Source: Actinomyces bowdenii
Lineage (GTDB): Bacteria > Actinomycetota > Actinomycetes > Actinomycetales > Actinomycetaceae
Direction of reading: 5' to 3'
NCBI RefSeq assembly: GCF_017592395.1
Contig: NZ_JAGFOU010000009.1
Coordinates: forward strand, 41,661-105,660
DNA length: 64,000 nucleotides
The notes under the pieces: model-generated
What the model saw: only the letters and a program-made list of their open reading frames with translations
The model's database searches: none
What the model was told of the DNA's origin: nothing
Part shown: piece by piece, positions 36,917 to 46,904 of the stretch
Layout: every line of letters starts with the position of its first letter
Position numbering within the stretch: position 1 is the first letter of the stretch
Made by a program: the position numbers and the translations under genes

Positions 36917-37008
36917 CGCACCTGCCTCCCCTGTGAGCCGTGAGCGCTCTTCATGCCGTCCGTGCCGGCCATGCCGGAGCACGGCGATCCGGTGAGCCGG
37001 AGATGACA

Positions 37009-37042
37009 GCATCCCCGGCACGTCGGGGACGACCGGGGATGC
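37009..37042. terminator. Hairpin terminator after clgR
   Basis: GCATCCCCGG (37009-37018) and CCGGGGATGC (37033-37042) form a perfect 10-bp stem with a 14-nt loop, 30 nt after the clgR stop on the minus strand. Confidence 0.65.
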
Positions 37043-37071
37043 ATGGTGATGTGGCGGTGGCCCGCCGGGCC

Positions 37072-37392
37072 TCAGCGCAGGGCGATGCCCTGCTGGCGGA
37101 TGAGCTCGTCGGGGACCGTGTCCGGGATCGCCACGCCCTCGTTGAGGGCGATCCGATCCGAGACCTCGCGCAGGACCATCGACAGCGGCGCGTCGAGGGC
37201 CTGGCAGATGGAGGCCAGCAACTCGGAGGAGGCCTCCTTCTGCCCGCGCTCGACCTCGGAGAGGTATCCGAGGGAGACGCGCGCCTGGGAGGAGACCTCT
37301 CGGAGCGTGCGCCCCTGGTGCTGGCGGACGCTGCGCAGGACTTCGCCGATCTCTCGGCGCAGGAGAACGTTCTCGTGCTTGGTGGTGTCCAC
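37072..37392 (-). CDS. clgR: HTH regulator ClgR (Clp protease/stress gene activator)
   Basis: About 106 residues with a Cro/C1-type helix-turn-helix at about 13-70: [57 protein letters not shown]. This is the ClgR pattern, and the position between cinA and recA is the actinobacterial norm. ClgR activates clp protease and other stress genes in corynebacteria, mycobacteria and streptomycetes. GTG 37392 is preferred to an ATG at 37434 because TATGGT ends exactly 6 nt before it. The C-terminal 25 residues ([23 protein letters not shown]) could include a degradation signal, since ClgR is itself a Clp substrate in relatives. Confidence 0.88.
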   Translation of the reverse strand: MDTTKHENVLLRREIGEVLRSVRQHQGRTLREVSSQARVSLGYLSEVERGQKEASSELLASICQALDAPLSMVLREVSDRIALNEGVAIPDTVPDELIRQQGIALR

Positions 37393-37685
37393 GGTGGCAC
37401 CATACCCTGCGGCAGGCGCCTGACGCACTGGCATCCTGTTGATCGGACGGGTGGTGCGGGGGTGAGTCGCGTTGTTCATCGTCTGGCACAACCATTCACG
37501 TCGTGGATTCATTCCCGCCATTGGAGACCGCCCCCAACGGCGCTGAAGCGATCCTCAACGACAACCCTGAAAGGAACCTTGAAGCCTCCTAGGTTCGCGC
37601 CCAGTCCTCATTGAGCCCCCGGCGGGCCCCGGCCCCTCCCCCGCCCGCGGCGGTCATGTGCCGATCCCGCACACCCCCCGGCGGC
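37393..37685. other. Intergenic region between clgR and cinA
   Basis: About 290 bp. It holds the TATGGT -10 box of clgR (37399-37404, minus strand) placed for a leaderless transcript. Beyond that I see no gene: short frames here lack conserved sequence or ribosome sites. No clear terminator hairpin for cinA was found. Confidence 0.5.
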
Positions 37686-38192
37686 TCAGGCAGGTGTGTC
37701 AAGAATCTCAGCCAGGAGGCTCAGGGCGGCCTCGGCGGCAGCGATGCGGACCTCATCGCGCCCACCGGGCAGGAGGAGCTCGCGGTGCCCCCGCGCCCAG
37801 GGGGCGCAGGCAGCGATGTGGACCGTGCCCGCCCGGTGCCCGTCGGCGGGGCCGGGGCCCGCGACGCCAGTGGTGGACACGGCCGCCTCGGCGCCCATGA
37901 GGCGGGCGGCCCCGGCGGCCATCTGCTGGGCCACGAGCGCATCGACCGGGCCGGTGCGCTGCAGGTGGGCGGCGTCGACGCCGAGGACCTCGGCCTTGAT
38001 GCGGGTGGCATAGGCGACGACGGCCCCCACGAGGACGGCGGAGGAGCCGGGCACCTCCACCAGGCTGGAGGCCACCATCCCACCGGTGAGGGACTCGGCC
38101 ACGGCCAGGGTCGTGCCCCGGCGGCGGGCCAGGCCCAGGACGCGCTCGGCCGGTGCGCGCAATGGGGAGGCGAGGACCTGCGGACGGTTCAC
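37686..38192 (-). CDS. CinA C-terminal family amidohydrolase (PncC type)
   Basis: A 168-residue stand-alone CinA C-terminal domain. TTLAVAESLTGGMVASSLVEVPGSSAVLVGAVVAYATRIKAEVLGV and AAVSTTGVAGPGPADGHRAGTVHIA are diagnostic. The family includes nicotinamide-nucleotide amidase, which recycles deamidated NMN in pyridine nucleotide salvage. GTG 38192 is preferred because GGGAGG lies 4 nt upstream and the length then fits the family; an ATG at 38231 would add 13 residues. It lies 62 bp after pgsA on the same strand, a conserved pairing in actinobacteria. Confidence 0.88.
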   Translation of the reverse strand: MNRPQVLASPLRAPAERVLGLARRRGTTLAVAESLTGGMVASSLVEVPGSSAVLVGAVVAYATRIKAEVLGVDAAHLQRTGPVDALVAQQMAAGAARLMGAEAAVSTTGVAGPGPADGHRAGTVHIAACAPWARGHRELLLPGGRDEVRIAAAEAALSLLAEILDTPA

Positions 38193-38254
38193 GGCGCCTC
38201 CCAGTGGCGGGACAGCATCGTTCAAGGGCATGCAGCGGCCATGTCGGTGGCCGC

Positions 38255-38866
38255 TCAGCGGCCGTTGCCGCGCGCCAGGCGCAGCGCCTCGCGGACATAG
38301 TCCAGGCCCGTGACCACAGTGACGATCAGGGCGGCGGCGATGATGAGGTAGGCGCCCCATACGAGCACCTGCGCCAGGCCTGCGGGCAGGATGAGGCCCC
38401 AGGGGGTGAGCAGGCCCACGAGGCCCGCCATCTGCAGGGCGGTCTTGAGCTTGCCCCCGCGCGAGGCGGCCATGACGGCGCGGCGCAGCATGAAGAAGCG
38501 CAGCACTGTGATCCCCAGCTCGCGCACGATGATGATGATGGTCACCCACCACCACAGGAGCCCGTTGATGCTGAGCAGCAGGAAGGCGGACAGTGTCAGG
38601 GCCTTGTCGGCGATCGGGTCGGTGATCTTGCCGAAGTCGGTGACCAGGTTGCGCGAGCGCGCCAGCTGCCCGTCGAGCCGGTCGGTCAGGGCCGCACCGC
38701 CGAAGACCACCACCGCGGCCAGGCGCATGAGGCTGCCGGGCTGGAGCATGAGCCACACGAAGACGGGCACGAGGAGGAGCCGCAGCACGGTCAGCGCGTT
38801 GGCGATGTTCAGCACTGGCGCATGCTGCTTCTCCTCGGGCCCGCCAGGGACAGTTGTGGCATTCAT
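38255..38866 (-). CDS. pgsA: CDP-diacylglycerol-glycerol-3-phosphate phosphatidyltransferase
   Basis: A 203-residue membrane enzyme that starts phosphatidylglycerol synthesis. The CDP-alcohol phosphotransferase motif is complete: DRLDGQLAR, then FGKITDPIADK (near 62-87). About six hydrophobic segments follow, beginning LNIANALTVLRLLLVPVFVWLM. Several paralogous enzymes share this fold in actinobacteria, including phosphatidylinositol phosphate synthases. The ftsK-pgsA-cinA context supports the PgsA assignment. ATG 38866 lies 8 nt after a TACCAT box, so the transcript is nearly leaderless. Divergent from capA, with 134 bp between starts. Confidence 0.9.
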   Translation of the reverse strand: MNATTVPGGPEEKQHAPVLNIANALTVLRLLLVPVFVWLMLQPGSLMRLAAVVVFGGAALTDRLDGQLARSRNLVTDFGKITDPIADKALTLSAFLLLSINGLLWWWVTIIIIVRELGITVLRFFMLRRAVMAASRGGKLKTALQMAGLVGLLTPWGLILPAGLAQVLVWGAYLIIAAALIVTVVTGLDYVREALRLARGNGR

Positions 38867-38988
38867 CAGTCACGATGGTAGTCGCTCCACTGCCGCTTGG
38901 GGCGCAGGAGCGGGACGAGCCGGGAGCCTCCCCGGGCGCCCATCGCTGGAGGGGGCCTCGCCTTCACCGGTTACTCAGGTCACAGCCC

Positions 38989-38994
38989 TACCCT
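38989..38994 (+). promoter_or_regulatory. -10 element for leaderless capA-family mRNA
   Basis: TACCCT ends exactly 6 nt before the GTG at 39001. The opposite strand carries TACCAT (38875-38880) for pgsA, so the 134-bp gap holds two divergent promoters. Confidence 0.5.
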
Positions 38995-39000
38995 GAGGGT

Positions 39001-40446
39001 GTGTCCTCCTCCACATCGTCAGGCCAGCCCAGTTCCGACAATCCTCACCAGGCCGACGGCGCGCCACCCACCGCCGCGCCGGTGCTCGCGGGCCAGTCGA
39101 GCCGGGGCCGGCGCCTGTCCTCGGCGACCGCAGTGCCTCACCGGAGGCGCTGGCGCCGCGCGGCGGCGGCCACCGCGGCCCTGGCGGTCATCGCCCTGAC
39201 GGCCTGGGCCGTGACCGATCACCTCCACACGGGCCGCCCCGGGGGATCGGATACCAGCCTGCACTCGCCCCTGGCTCAGAGGGCCACGACGCCGGCGCTT
39301 GCGGAGGTGTCCTTCTCGGTCGGCTACGCCGGGGATGTGCTCATGCACATGCCGGTGCTGGAGTCCACCCCGCAGGGCTCGGGGGACATCTCCTCCCTCG
39401 TGGCGGCCCAGACCCCCTGGGTGGAGGGCGTGGATCTGGCCCTGTGCGGGCTGGAGGTCCCCGTGGCGCCCGATGGCATGTACTCGGGCTACCCCTCCTT
39501 CGGCATGCCCGGGCAGGTGGTCACCTCCCTGGCCGGCGCGGGCTGGGACGGCTGCGCGACGGCGTCGAACCACAGCGTGGACCGGGGCCAGGAGGGCGTG
39601 GAGGCAACGCTCGATGCCCTGGAGGCCAACGGCATGGGGCATGCGGGCACCTTCCGCTCCGCCGAGGACGCCGGGACCCCGTTCCAGCTCTACGACATCG
39701 AGCGCGGGGGCAGGACCATCACGATCGCCCAGATCGCCACCACCCATGACCTCAACGGCTATGAGGATCCCACGGGCTCCTCGGTGGGGATCAATGATGC
39801 CGAGGCGGTCAAGCAGGCGGCGATCCGGGCGCGGGCGGCGGGGGCGGATCTGGTGGTCGCCCACGCCCAGGTGGGGCCGGAGTACGACTCGACCCCGCAT
39901 CCCGACCAGATCCACTACGCCCAGGCGCTGGCCAACACCGCGCAGATCGATGCGGTCTTCGGCGCCCACCCGCATGTCCCCCAGCCCTCAGTCAAGCTGG
40001 AGGGCGGTGTGGAGGGCCGGGGCATGTGGGTGTCCTACTCGGCGGGCAACTACATCTCCAACCAGGATGAGGAGGCCGCGGGGCTGCTCAGCGACGTCGG
40101 GCTCTTCGTGTGGATCGATGTCACGGCCCATTCCGATGGGACGGTCACGGTCGATGGCCTGAACTGGCGGCCCTTCACCATGGATACCGCGGCCGGCCAT
40201 CTGGTGCGAGACCTGGCTGCGCTCCATGAGGGCCAGCGGCCCGAGGGGCTGCAGATCAGCGAGGAGGAGATCGAGCGCCGCTGGAGCGCGCTCATGGGGT
40301 TCATGGATCCAGCCACGATGGCCCAGGCCCCGGCAACCCCGTCGGGCCCGGTGCCCGTGGTCCTCACCGAGGAGCAGATCCGCTCCAGGGCCGCCCAGGC
40401 GTCCGCGTCCCCGGAGCCGAGCGCCCCGGCGGAGGAAGCGGGCTGA
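39001..40446 (+). CDS. CapA-family protein (poly-gamma-glutamate synthesis-type), membrane-anchored
   Basis: About 481 residues. A basic stretch HRRRWRRAAAATAALAVIALTAWAV at about 47-72 is a signal anchor. A CapA metallophosphatase-like domain spans about 100-430: VGYAGDVLMHM (the GDxxl motif), GLEVPVAPDG, ATASNHSVDRGQEGVEATLDALEANGMGHAGTF, DLVVAHAQVGPEY and FGAHPHVPQP. The family is named for capsule poly-gamma-glutamate synthesis, but stand-alone members exist widely with unknown roles. No capB or capC genes are nearby, so the polymer cannot be named. The C-terminal 45 residues are Pro/Ala/Glu-rich. Its + orientation interrupts the ftsK-pgsA pair that is usually continuous. Confidence 0.85.
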   Translation: MSSSTSSGQPSSDNPHQADGAPPTAAPVLAGQSSRGRRLSSATAVPHRRRWRRAAAATAALAVIALTAWAVTDHLHTGRPGGSDTSLHSPLAQRATTPALAEVSFSVGYAGDVLMHMPVLESTPQGSGDISSLVAAQTPWVEGVDLALCGLEVPVAPDGMYSGYPSFGMPGQVVTSLAGAGWDGCATASNHSVDRGQEGVEATLDALEANGMGHAGTFRSAEDAGTPFQLYDIERGGRTITIAQIATTHDLNGYEDPTGSSVGINDAEAVKQAAIRARAAGADLVVAHAQVGPEYDSTPHPDQIHYAQALANTAQIDAVFGAHPHVPQPSVKLEGGVEGRGMWVSYSAGNYISNQDEEAAGLLSDVGLFVWIDVTAHSDGTVTVDGLNWRPFTMDTAAGHLVRDLAALHEGQRPEGLQISEEEIERRWSALMGFMDPATMAQAPATPSGPVPVVLTEEQIRSRAAQASASPEPSAPAEEAG

Positions 40447-40517
40447 TCAGGGGCCCGCTGCGCCGCAACCATCCCCCGGCACGTGCTGCCACACCCACGC
40501 CACCCGCTGGCGAGGGG

Positions 40518-43397
40518 CTACCAGGAGGGGCCGCGGCCGGTGAGGGACCAGGCGTCCTGGGAGTCCTCCTCGGCCGACTCATCCTCCCAGGGCTCGGACT
40601 CCGGCAGGCCGGGGTCCTGGGCCAGGGGGTCGGCCTCGTACCTGTTGGAGGGAAGGGAGACGGTGCGCGGCACCCCCGCGGCGCCGTCGGCGTCGGCCGC
40701 CGGGCCCTCCTCCCCCGTGAGCCCCTCGACCATCGCGGCCTCATCCTCAACCCGGTCCGGAGCGCCCGAGGGCGCGGCGCCCTCGCCCTTGATCCAGGCC
40801 AGGGTCTCCTCCAGCTGCTCGGGCTGGACCAGGACGTCACGGGCCTTGGAGCCCTCCGAGGGGCCCACCACCTCCCGGGACTCCAGGAGGTCCATGAGGC
40901 GCCCCGCCTTGGCGAAGCCCACCCGCAGCTTGCGCTGGAGCATCGAGGTCGAGCCGAACTGGCTGGAGATGATGAGCTCGGCGGCCTGCAGCAGCAGGTC
41001 CATGTCGTCGCCGATCTCCTCATCGATCTGCTTCTTGACCTCCGGGACCACCACGTCCTCGCGGTACTCGGGGGTCAACTGTGCCTTGACGTGCTCGACC
41101 ACAGAGCGGATCTCGGTCTCGGTGACCCACGAGCCCTGGATGCGCACCGGCGTCGAGGCGCCCGGCCCCAGGTAGAGGGCGTCGCCCTGGCCGGTGAGGG
41201 TCTCGGCCCCGTTCTGGTCCAGGATGACGCGCGAGTCCAGCTGGGAGGCGGTGGCGAAGGCCAGGCGCGAGGGCACATTGGACTTGATGAGCCCGGTGAC
41301 CACCTGGGCCACGGGCCGCTGGGTGGCCAGGACCAGGTGGATGCCCGCGGCACGGGCCAGCTGGGTGATGCGCTGGATGGAGGCCTCGACGTCCTTGGGC
41401 GCGGTCATCATGAGGTCGGCGAGCTCGTCGACGACGACCAGCAGGTAGGGGTAGGTGCTGATCTCCCGCTGGGAGCCGGGCAGGGGCTGGACCTCCCCGG
41501 CGCGCACCGCCTTGTTGAAGTCGTCGATGTGCTTGTAGCCGAAGGAGGCCAGGTCGTCGTAGCGGGCATCCATCTCCCGCACCACCCACTCCAGGGCCTC
41601 GGCGGCCTTCTTCGGGGAGGTGATGATGGGGGTGATGAGATGGGGAATGCCCTCGTAGATGGTCAGCTCCACGCGCTTGGGGTCCACCAGCACCATGCGC
41701 ACCTCCTCGGGCGTGGCGCGCATCATGATGGAGGTGATCATGGAGTTGACGAAGGAGGACTTCCCCGAACCGGTCTGGCCGGCCACCAGGAGGTGGGGGG
41801 TCTTGGCCAGGTTGGTGACCACGTAGTCGCCCTCGACGTTCTTGCCCAGGCCCACCACCAGGGGGTGGGCCTGCTTCTTGGCCGCCTGGGAGCGCAGGAC
41901 GTCGCCGAGCTTGACCATCTCGCGGTCGGAGTTGGGGATCTCGATGCCGATGGCGCTCTTGCCGGGGATGGGGGTCAGCAGGCGGATCTCGTCGGAGGCC
42001 ACCGCGTAGGCGATGTTCTTCTCCAGGCCGGTGATGCGCGAGACGTTGACGCCGCGCCCGCGGGCCACCTCGTAGCGGGTGACCTGGGGCCCGCGGGTGT
42101 AGCCGGTGACGGTGGCATCGACGTTGAACTCGGCGAAAACGTTCTGGAGGGCCTCGACGACGGCGTCATTGGCGGGCGTGCGCGTGGAGTGGGCGGGCCC
42201 GGGGCCCAGCAGCTCGTCCTCGGGCAGGGTATAGGTCGAGCCGTCGGGCAGGGACATGTCGCTCAGGGCGATCTGGTCGGCGAAATCCGCCTCCTGCGGG
42301 CCGTCCTGGTCGACCTGCGGGGTCTCGGCCGTGATGGCGTCGAAGTCGCTGCCCCCGGCCGGCTCGATGGGCCCGGGCGACCCGGCGGGAGCCTCGGGGG
42401 TGCGGGCGCTGCGGGGCCCGGTGCGGCGCGGCTGGCGCGGGCGCGCCGCAGCGCCGACGGCGGGGCCGGCCGCCTCCTGCCCCAGATCGGGCAGGGGGTC
42501 CTCGCCCCACTGCGAGGGATCGGCGTCGGGCAGCAGTGAGGTGGTCTCGTCACTGGCCAGGTCGAGGGCGGGGTCCAGCGGGAGCTGGTCGCGCTGGGAC
42601 GAGCGCTTGCGCCGCCCACTGCCCCGGGGCCGGGCGGGCTTGTCCTCGGTCTCCAGGGCGGAGCGGAAGGCCTCGTCGCCGTCGTAGGAGTCCAGCACGG
42701 TGGTGCGCTGGGCCTCGGGCCCGGCCCCGCGGCTGCCGCGCATCCGCCCCAGGGCTCGCTGGGCCAGGGAGTCCTGGCCGCCCTCCCCCGCCATCTCGGC
42801 GCGCCGCTGGGAGACCCGCTCGCGCAGCTCGGCGATGGTCAGCCCGGAGAGCACCAGGGCGGAGAAGGCCAGCAGGAGCAGGAAGAGGATGAAGGCGCCG
42901 ACGGCGGAGAACAGGGAGGCCAGGGGGTAGCCCACGAGCCAGCCCATCAGGCCCCCGGCATCCTCCAGGCCCTCGATGCCGTCGGTGAGGCGGGGGTTGC
43001 CCGAGCCGACCTGGATCATGCCGGTGACTGCGGCCAGGATGCCCAGGCAGCCCACGGCCACGCGGGCGTGCACCGCCCCCAGGCTGTGCACGCGCAGCAT
43101 GGCCACGCCCAGTGCCCCCAGGAGCAGGGGCACCACGATGCCCAGGACCCCGACGGGGCCGGCGGCGATGTGGTGCAGGACGCCCCCGGCGGCGCCGGAG
43201 ATCCCGAACCACTCGCGCAGGCCCAGCATCCCGGCCAGGCCGATGAGGGCGAAGGCCCAGGCGGTGCGGCGGTAGCGGGATCCGGGCAGCCCCTGGGTGG
43301 CGGTGGGCGCCCCTGAGGAGCCGCGGGCGCCCTGCGCCCGGCCCCGGGACGGCCCCGCGGAGGGGGAGTGACTTCGCGTGTGACGACGATTGGCCAT
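40518..43397 (-). CDS. ftsK: DNA translocase FtsK
   Basis: A 959-residue septal DNA pump that clears and resolves chromosome termini. Four or five N-terminal helices (about 30-185) anchor it. A charged, Pro-rich linker of about 190-385 follows. The motor holds Walker [11 protein letters not shown] near 540 and Walker [12 protein letters not shown] near 656. The gamma domain that reads KOPS sites, [29 protein letters not shown], is near 800-830. An acidic tail of about 100 residues follows, longer than usual. ATG 43397 lies 9 nt after TAGTTT (43407-43412), so the transcript is close to leaderless. It follows a PfkB kinase and rnj on the same strand. Confidence 0.96.
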   Translation of the reverse strand: MANRRHTRSHSPSAGPSRGRAQGARGSSGAPTATQGLPGSRYRRTAWAFALIGLAGMLGLREWFGISGAAGGVLHHIAAGPVGVLGIVVPLLLGALGVAMLRVHSLGAVHARVAVGCLGILAAVTGMIQVGSGNPRLTDGIEGLEDAGGLMGWLVGYPLASLFSAVGAFILFLLLLAFSALVLSGLTIAELRERVSQRRAEMAGEGGQDSLAQRALGRMRGSRGAGPEAQRTTVLDSYDGDEAFRSALETEDKPARPRGSGRRKRSSQRDQLPLDPALDLASDETTSLLPDADPSQWGEDPLPDLGQEAAGPAVGAAARPRQPRRTGPRSARTPEAPAGSPGPIEPAGGSDFDAITAETPQVDQDGPQEADFADQIALSDMSLPDGSTYTLPEDELLGPGPAHSTRTPANDAVVEALQNVFAEFNVDATVTGYTRGPQVTRYEVARGRGVNVSRITGLEKNIAYAVASDEIRLLTPIPGKSAIGIEIPNSDREMVKLGDVLRSQAAKKQAHPLVVGLGKNVEGDYVVTNLAKTPHLLVAGQTGSGKSSFVNSMITSIMMRATPEEVRMVLVDPKRVELTIYEGIPHLITPIITSPKKAAEALEWVVREMDARYDDLASFGYKHIDDFNKAVRAGEVQPLPGSQREISTYPYLLVVVDELADLMMTAPKDVEASIQRITQLARAAGIHLVLATQRPVAQVVTGLIKSNVPSRLAFATASQLDSRVILDQNGAETLTGQGDALYLGPGASTPVRIQGSWVTETEIRSVVEHVKAQLTPEYREDVVVPEVKKQIDEEIGDDMDLLLQAAELIISSQFGSTSMLQRKLRVGFAKAGRLMDLLESREVVGPSEGSKARDVLVQPEQLEETLAWIKGEGAAPSGAPDRVEDEAAMVEGLTGEEGPAADADGAAGVPRTVSLPSNRYEADPLAQDPGLPESEPWEDESAEEDSQDAWSLTGRGPSW

Positions 43398-43498
43398 GAT
43401 GACCTGAAACTATCGGATTCTGCCCCGCCCGGGGCCTGCCACGCCGCCGGGGCGGGACAGGAACAGGTCACGTCGTGGGCTGCGGGCGCGGGCGCGGC

Positions 43499-44425
43499 TC
43501 AGGACCGGCCCGCCAGGAGCGCATCGATCTCGGCCCGGCTGGGGGCGCGCGCCGGGCCGATGCGGGCCACGGCCTCCGAGGCGGCGGCATTGGCGCGGCG
43601 GGCGGCTGCCACCGGGTCCAGGCCGTCCATGAGCCCGACGACGAGGACGCCGGTGTGCGTGTCCCCCGCCCCCGTGGTGTCCACCACCCCGCGGGCGAAG
43701 CCCGGGACCTCAACGGCCTGGGAGTCCACCTGCCCCAGCACGCAGCCGTGGATGCCGGTGCGGCGCACCAGCAGGGCCTGGGGGCAGGCGTCCCGCAGCG
43801 CCCGGGAGCCGCCGAGCCGGGCGATGAGCCGGGTCATCTCCAGGTCGTTGCCGGTCAGCAGGGAGCAGCGGCGCAGCAGGGGGGTGAGGACGGCGTCGGG
43901 GATGTCGGGCTGGACGGGGCCCAGGTCGATGGCCAACCCGACGCCCTCGGGCATGGACAGCAGCCACTCGAACAGGACGGGGCAGCTGGTGGGGTGGGCC
44001 AGGTCGTAGCCGGTGGCGTAGACCCAGTCCCCCGCCATGAGGTCGATGCGCTCGAGGTCCTCGCGCTGGGGCTCGGCCTCCACGCCCTCGGTGGTGATGA
44101 AGGTGCGCCGGCCGGTGGGCTCGATGAGGGTGGTGCAGGTGCCGATGTCGCCCACGAGCTCCTCGACGAGCAGCTCGACGCCGTCCTGGCGCATGGCCTC
44201 GCGCACGCGGGCCGAGTTGGGCCCGGTGCCCAGGGTGGCGGCCAGGGCGGCGGGCAGGCCCTGGCGGGCCACCGCCGAGACCACCGTGTAGCCCCCGCCG
44301 ACGACGGGGCCCGAGGAGACCCCGGTGATGGCGCCGCCCGGCGCGGGCACCCGCCCCACATGCAGCGGCAGGTCGATGAGGACCGAGCCGGTGGAGATGA
44401 AGCAGGCGGGCCGGTGGAGCGTCAT
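43499..44425 (-). CDS. PfkB-family carbohydrate kinase
   Basis: A 308-residue ribokinase-fold enzyme. The C-terminal signature VVDTTGAGDTHTGVLVVGLMDG (near 258-280) contains the anion hole and catalytic aspartate. GGGYTVVSAVARQGLPAALAATLGTGPNSARVREAM in the N-terminal half is the sugar-side lid. The substrate cannot be fixed by reading; ribokinase, adenosine kinase and fructokinase share these motifs. It starts 13 nt after the rnj stop, so it is co-transcribed with rnj. This placement between rnj and ftsK is not part of the usual core order and may be a lineage-specific gain. Confidence 0.85.
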   Translation of the reverse strand: MTLHRPACFISTGSVLIDLPLHVGRVPAPGGAITGVSSGPVVGGGYTVVSAVARQGLPAALAATLGTGPNSARVREAMRQDGVELLVEELVGDIGTCTTLIEPTGRRTFITTEGVEAEPQREDLERIDLMAGDWVYATGYDLAHPTSCPVLFEWLLSMPEGVGLAIDLGPVQPDIPDAVLTPLLRRCSLLTGNDLEMTRLIARLGGSRALRDACPQALLVRRTGIHGCVLGQVDSQAVEVPGFARGVVDTTGAGDTHTGVLVVGLMDGLDPVAAARRANAAASEAVARIGPARAPSRAEIDALLAGRS

Positions 44426-44438
44426 CGCGCGGCCGCCC

Positions 44439-46124
44439 TCAGGCCTCGATGACGACGGGCACGATCATGGGGCGGCGCTTGAGCCTGCGGCCCACGTAGC
44501 GCCCCAGGGTGCGGCGCATCACCTGGGCCAGGGAGTGGGAGTCGGCGTTGCCCGAGGCCAGGGCGGCGGCCAGCGACTCGGTGACCTCGGGGAGGATCTC
44601 GTCGAAGACGGAGTCGTCCTCGGCCATGCCCCGGGCCTGGATGTGGGGGCCGGCCAGGATGGTGCCGGTCTTGGTCTCCACCACTGCGTAGACCGAGACG
44701 AAGCCCTCCTCGGCCAGGATGCGCCGGTCCTTGAGCTCGCTCTCGTCGATCTCCCCCACCGAGGCGCCGTCGACGTAGATGTAGCCGCAGGGGATCTGCC
44801 CGGCGATGCGGGCCACCCCGTCCTTGAGGTCCACGGCCACGCCGTCCTCGCACAGCACGACGCGATCGGGGTCGATCCCGGTCTTGACGGCCAGCGCGCC
44901 GTTGGCCACCAGGTGGCGGATCTCGCCGTGGATGGGCATGACATTGCGGGGCTGGACGATGTTGTAGACGTGCAGGAGCTCCTCGGAGGAGGCGTGCCCC
45001 GAGACATGCACGGTGGCGTTGCCCTGGTGGACCACGCGCGCGCCCAGTCGCATGAGCTGGTTGATGACCCGGAAGACGGAGTTCTCGTTGCCGGGGATGA
45101 GGGAGGAGGCGAAGATGACCGTGTCGCCCGGCTCGATGGTGACCGTGCGGTGCTCGGAATGGGCCATGCGGCTGAGGGCCGCCATGGGCTCGCCCTGGCT
45201 GCCGGTGACCATGAGGACGCGCTCCTCGGGCGGCAGGGAGGTGACGTCGCGGGGGTCGATGAGGACGCCGTCGGGCACCTTGAGGTGGCCGCGCTCGGCG
45301 GCGATGCCCATGTTGCGCACCATGGAGCGCCCCACCAGGGCCACGCGGCGGCCATGGAGGACGGCGGCGTCGAGCACCTGCTGGACGCGGTGGACGTGGC
45401 TGGCGAAGGAGGCGACGACGATCTGCCCGTCGGACTCGGCGAAGACCTGGTCCAGCACCGGTCCGATCCTGCTCTCGTGGCCGATCATGCCGGGGACCTC
45501 GGCGTTGGTGGAGTCCACGCAGAACAGGTCCACGCCCTCCTCGCCGAAGCGGGCGAAGGATCGCAGGTCAGTGATGCGCCCGTCGATGGGCAGGGAGTCC
45601 ATCTTGAAGTCGCCGGTGGCCAGGACGCTGCCGGCGCTGGTGCGGATCATGACGGCCATGGCGTCGGGGATGGAGTGGTTGACCGCCACGAACTCCAGGT
45701 CGAAGGGCCCGTAGTCGACCCTCTCGTGCTCGGTGACCTGGCGCAGGACGGGGGTGATGCGGTGCTCCTTGAGCTTGGCCTCCACGAAGGCCAGGGTCAG
45801 GCCGCTGCCCACCAGGGGGATGTCCTCGCGCAGCCGCAGCAGGTAGGGGACCGCGCCGATGTGGTCCTCGTGCCCGTGGGTCAGGACCAGGGCGACGACG
45901 TCGTCGATGCGGTCCTCGATGGAGGAGAAGTCGGGCAGGATGAGGTCGACGCCGGGCTGGTGCTCCTCGGGGAAGAGGACGCCGCAGTCGACGATGAGGA
46001 GCTGGGAGTCCAGCTCGAAGACGGTCATGTTGCGCCCCACCTCCCCGAGCCCGCCCAGGGGGGTGATGCGCATGGTGCCCTCGGCGAGGGGCCCGGGTGC
46101 CTTGAGTGCGGGAAAGTACGTCAC
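44439..46124 (-). CDS. rnj: Ribonuclease J
   Basis: A 561-residue metallo-beta-lactamase/beta-CASP nuclease that processes and degrades RNA by 5' exonuclease and endonuclease action. The metal motif LTHGHEDHIGAVPYLL is near 75-90. DFKMDSLPIDG and DSTNAEVPG follow, and HVSGHASSEEL near 373 is beta-CASP motif C. The N-terminus MRITPLGGLGEVGRNM is typical, but here it is preceded by 17 extra residues. GTG 46124 is supported by TAGACT ending exactly 6 nt upstream. rnj beside ftsK is the actinobacterial norm. Confidence 0.96.
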   Translation of the reverse strand: MTYFPALKAPGPLAEGTMRITPLGGLGEVGRNMTVFELDSQLLIVDCGVLFPEEHQPGVDLILPDFSSIEDRIDDVVALVLTHGHEDHIGAVPYLLRLREDIPLVGSGLTLAFVEAKLKEHRITPVLRQVTEHERVDYGPFDLEFVAVNHSIPDAMAVMIRTSAGSVLATGDFKMDSLPIDGRITDLRSFARFGEEGVDLFCVDSTNAEVPGMIGHESRIGPVLDQVFAESDGQIVVASFASHVHRVQQVLDAAVLHGRRVALVGRSMVRNMGIAAERGHLKVPDGVLIDPRDVTSLPPEERVLMVTGSQGEPMAALSRMAHSEHRTVTIEPGDTVIFASSLIPGNENSVFRVINQLMRLGARVVHQGNATVHVSGHASSEELLHVYNIVQPRNVMPIHGEIRHLVANGALAVKTGIDPDRVVLCEDGVAVDLKDGVARIAGQIPCGYIYVDGASVGEIDESELKDRRILAEEGFVSVYAVVETKTGTILAGPHIQARGMAEDDSVFDEILPEVTESLAAALASGNADSHSLAQVMRRTLGRYVGRRLKRRPMIVPVVIEA

Positions 46125-46130
46125 GCGGGC

Positions 46131-46136
46131 AGTCTA
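46131..46136 (-). promoter_or_regulatory. -10 element for leaderless rnj mRNA
   Basis: TAGACT on the minus strand ends 6 nt before the GTG at 46124. Confidence 0.5.
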
Positions 46137-46278
46137 ACCAGTGACGGGGGCCGGACCGCCGCGCCCGCGCGGCATCGGGCGCCGCTCTGCGCCCGCGGCG
46201 CGGCGGAGGGCCCGGGGCGTCCCGGAGCAGGAGCACGGATCGGGGCCCGAGCCGGTGATGGCTCGGGCCCCGAGATGG

Positions 46279-46351
46279 TACCCCCAGCCGGATTCGAACC
46301 GGCGCCGCCGCCGTGAGAGGGCGGTGTCCTAGGCCGCTAAACGATGGGGGC
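46279..46351 (-). tRNA. tRNA-Glu (anticodon CTC), copy 1
   Basis: Reads GCCCCCATCG at the 5' end. The anticodon stem-loop CCGCC-CTCTCAC-GGCGG has CTC at the anticodon, the T-arm is GGTTCGAATCC, and the 3' acceptor is TGGGGGT with discriminator A. The mature length is 73 nt. A CCA follows by chance or is encoded only in this copy. Confidence 0.95.
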
Positions 46352-46415
46352 CTGATGCGGGAGCGATCGCTCCACTGATGGGGAGGACTACCCTGATGGG
46401 CCTGCCATCCATCCG

Positions 46416-46488
46416 TACCCCCAGCCGGATTCGAACCGGCGCCGCCGCCGTGAGAGGGCGGTGTCCTAGGCCGCTAAACGATGGGGGC
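46416..46488 (-). tRNA. tRNA-Glu (anticodon CTC), copy 2
   Basis: Identical in the mature 73 nt to the copies on either side; CCA not encoded. The spacer to copy 1 is 64 bp and differs from the spacer to copy 3 (41 bp), so the triplication is old enough for spacers to diverge or arose by separate events. Confidence 0.95.
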
Positions 46489-46529
46489 CTGACACGAGCC
46501 GGGCGCCTGACGGCGCACCCGCTCCTGCG

Positions 46530-46602
46530 TACCCCCAGCCGGATTCGAACCGGCGCCGCCGCCGTGAGAGGGCGGTGTCCTAGGCCGCTAAACGATGGGG
46601 GC
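46530..46602 (-). tRNA. tRNA-Glu (anticodon CTC), copy 3
   Basis: The third identical copy, nearest to tRNA-Gln. All four tRNAs lie on the minus strand and probably form one transcript, with tRNA-Gln first. Confidence 0.95.
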
Positions 46603-46626
46603 CAGATATGATGGAGTTGTTCTCCG

Positions 46627-46698
46627 CTGGGGTACCAGGACTCGAACCTAGAATAACTGAACCAGAATCAGTCGTGTTGCCAATTACACCATACCCCA
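46627..46698 (-). tRNA. tRNA-Gln (anticodon CTG)
   Basis: TGGGGTATGGTGTAATTGG at the 5' end, the anticodon arm ACTGA-TTCTGGT-TCAGT with CTG, T-arm GGTTCGAGTCC, and acceptor TACCCCA with discriminator G. The mature length is 72 nt, without encoded CCA. Confidence 0.95.
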
Positions 46699-46904
46699 AT
46701 GGCATGAGCCCCGGACGGATGCCCGCCGGAAGCAGCGGGAGATAATCTACACGCGCCACCCCGCCCCGCCAAATCCTCAGGGCGTGAGTGCTGACACAGC
46801 CACCGGGCCTCCCGGAGGCCGGCGGATGGCCCCCACCGGCCTGCGCGCCTAGAATCCCTCACGACACCCATCTCGACCCTTCCCTCCCGGAGGTCCACGC
46901 GACC

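Noticed and set aside
46276..46281. Encoded CCA end on tRNA-Glu copy 1
   Set aside because: Copies 2 and 3 lack it, so the CCA after copy 1 is probably coincidental.
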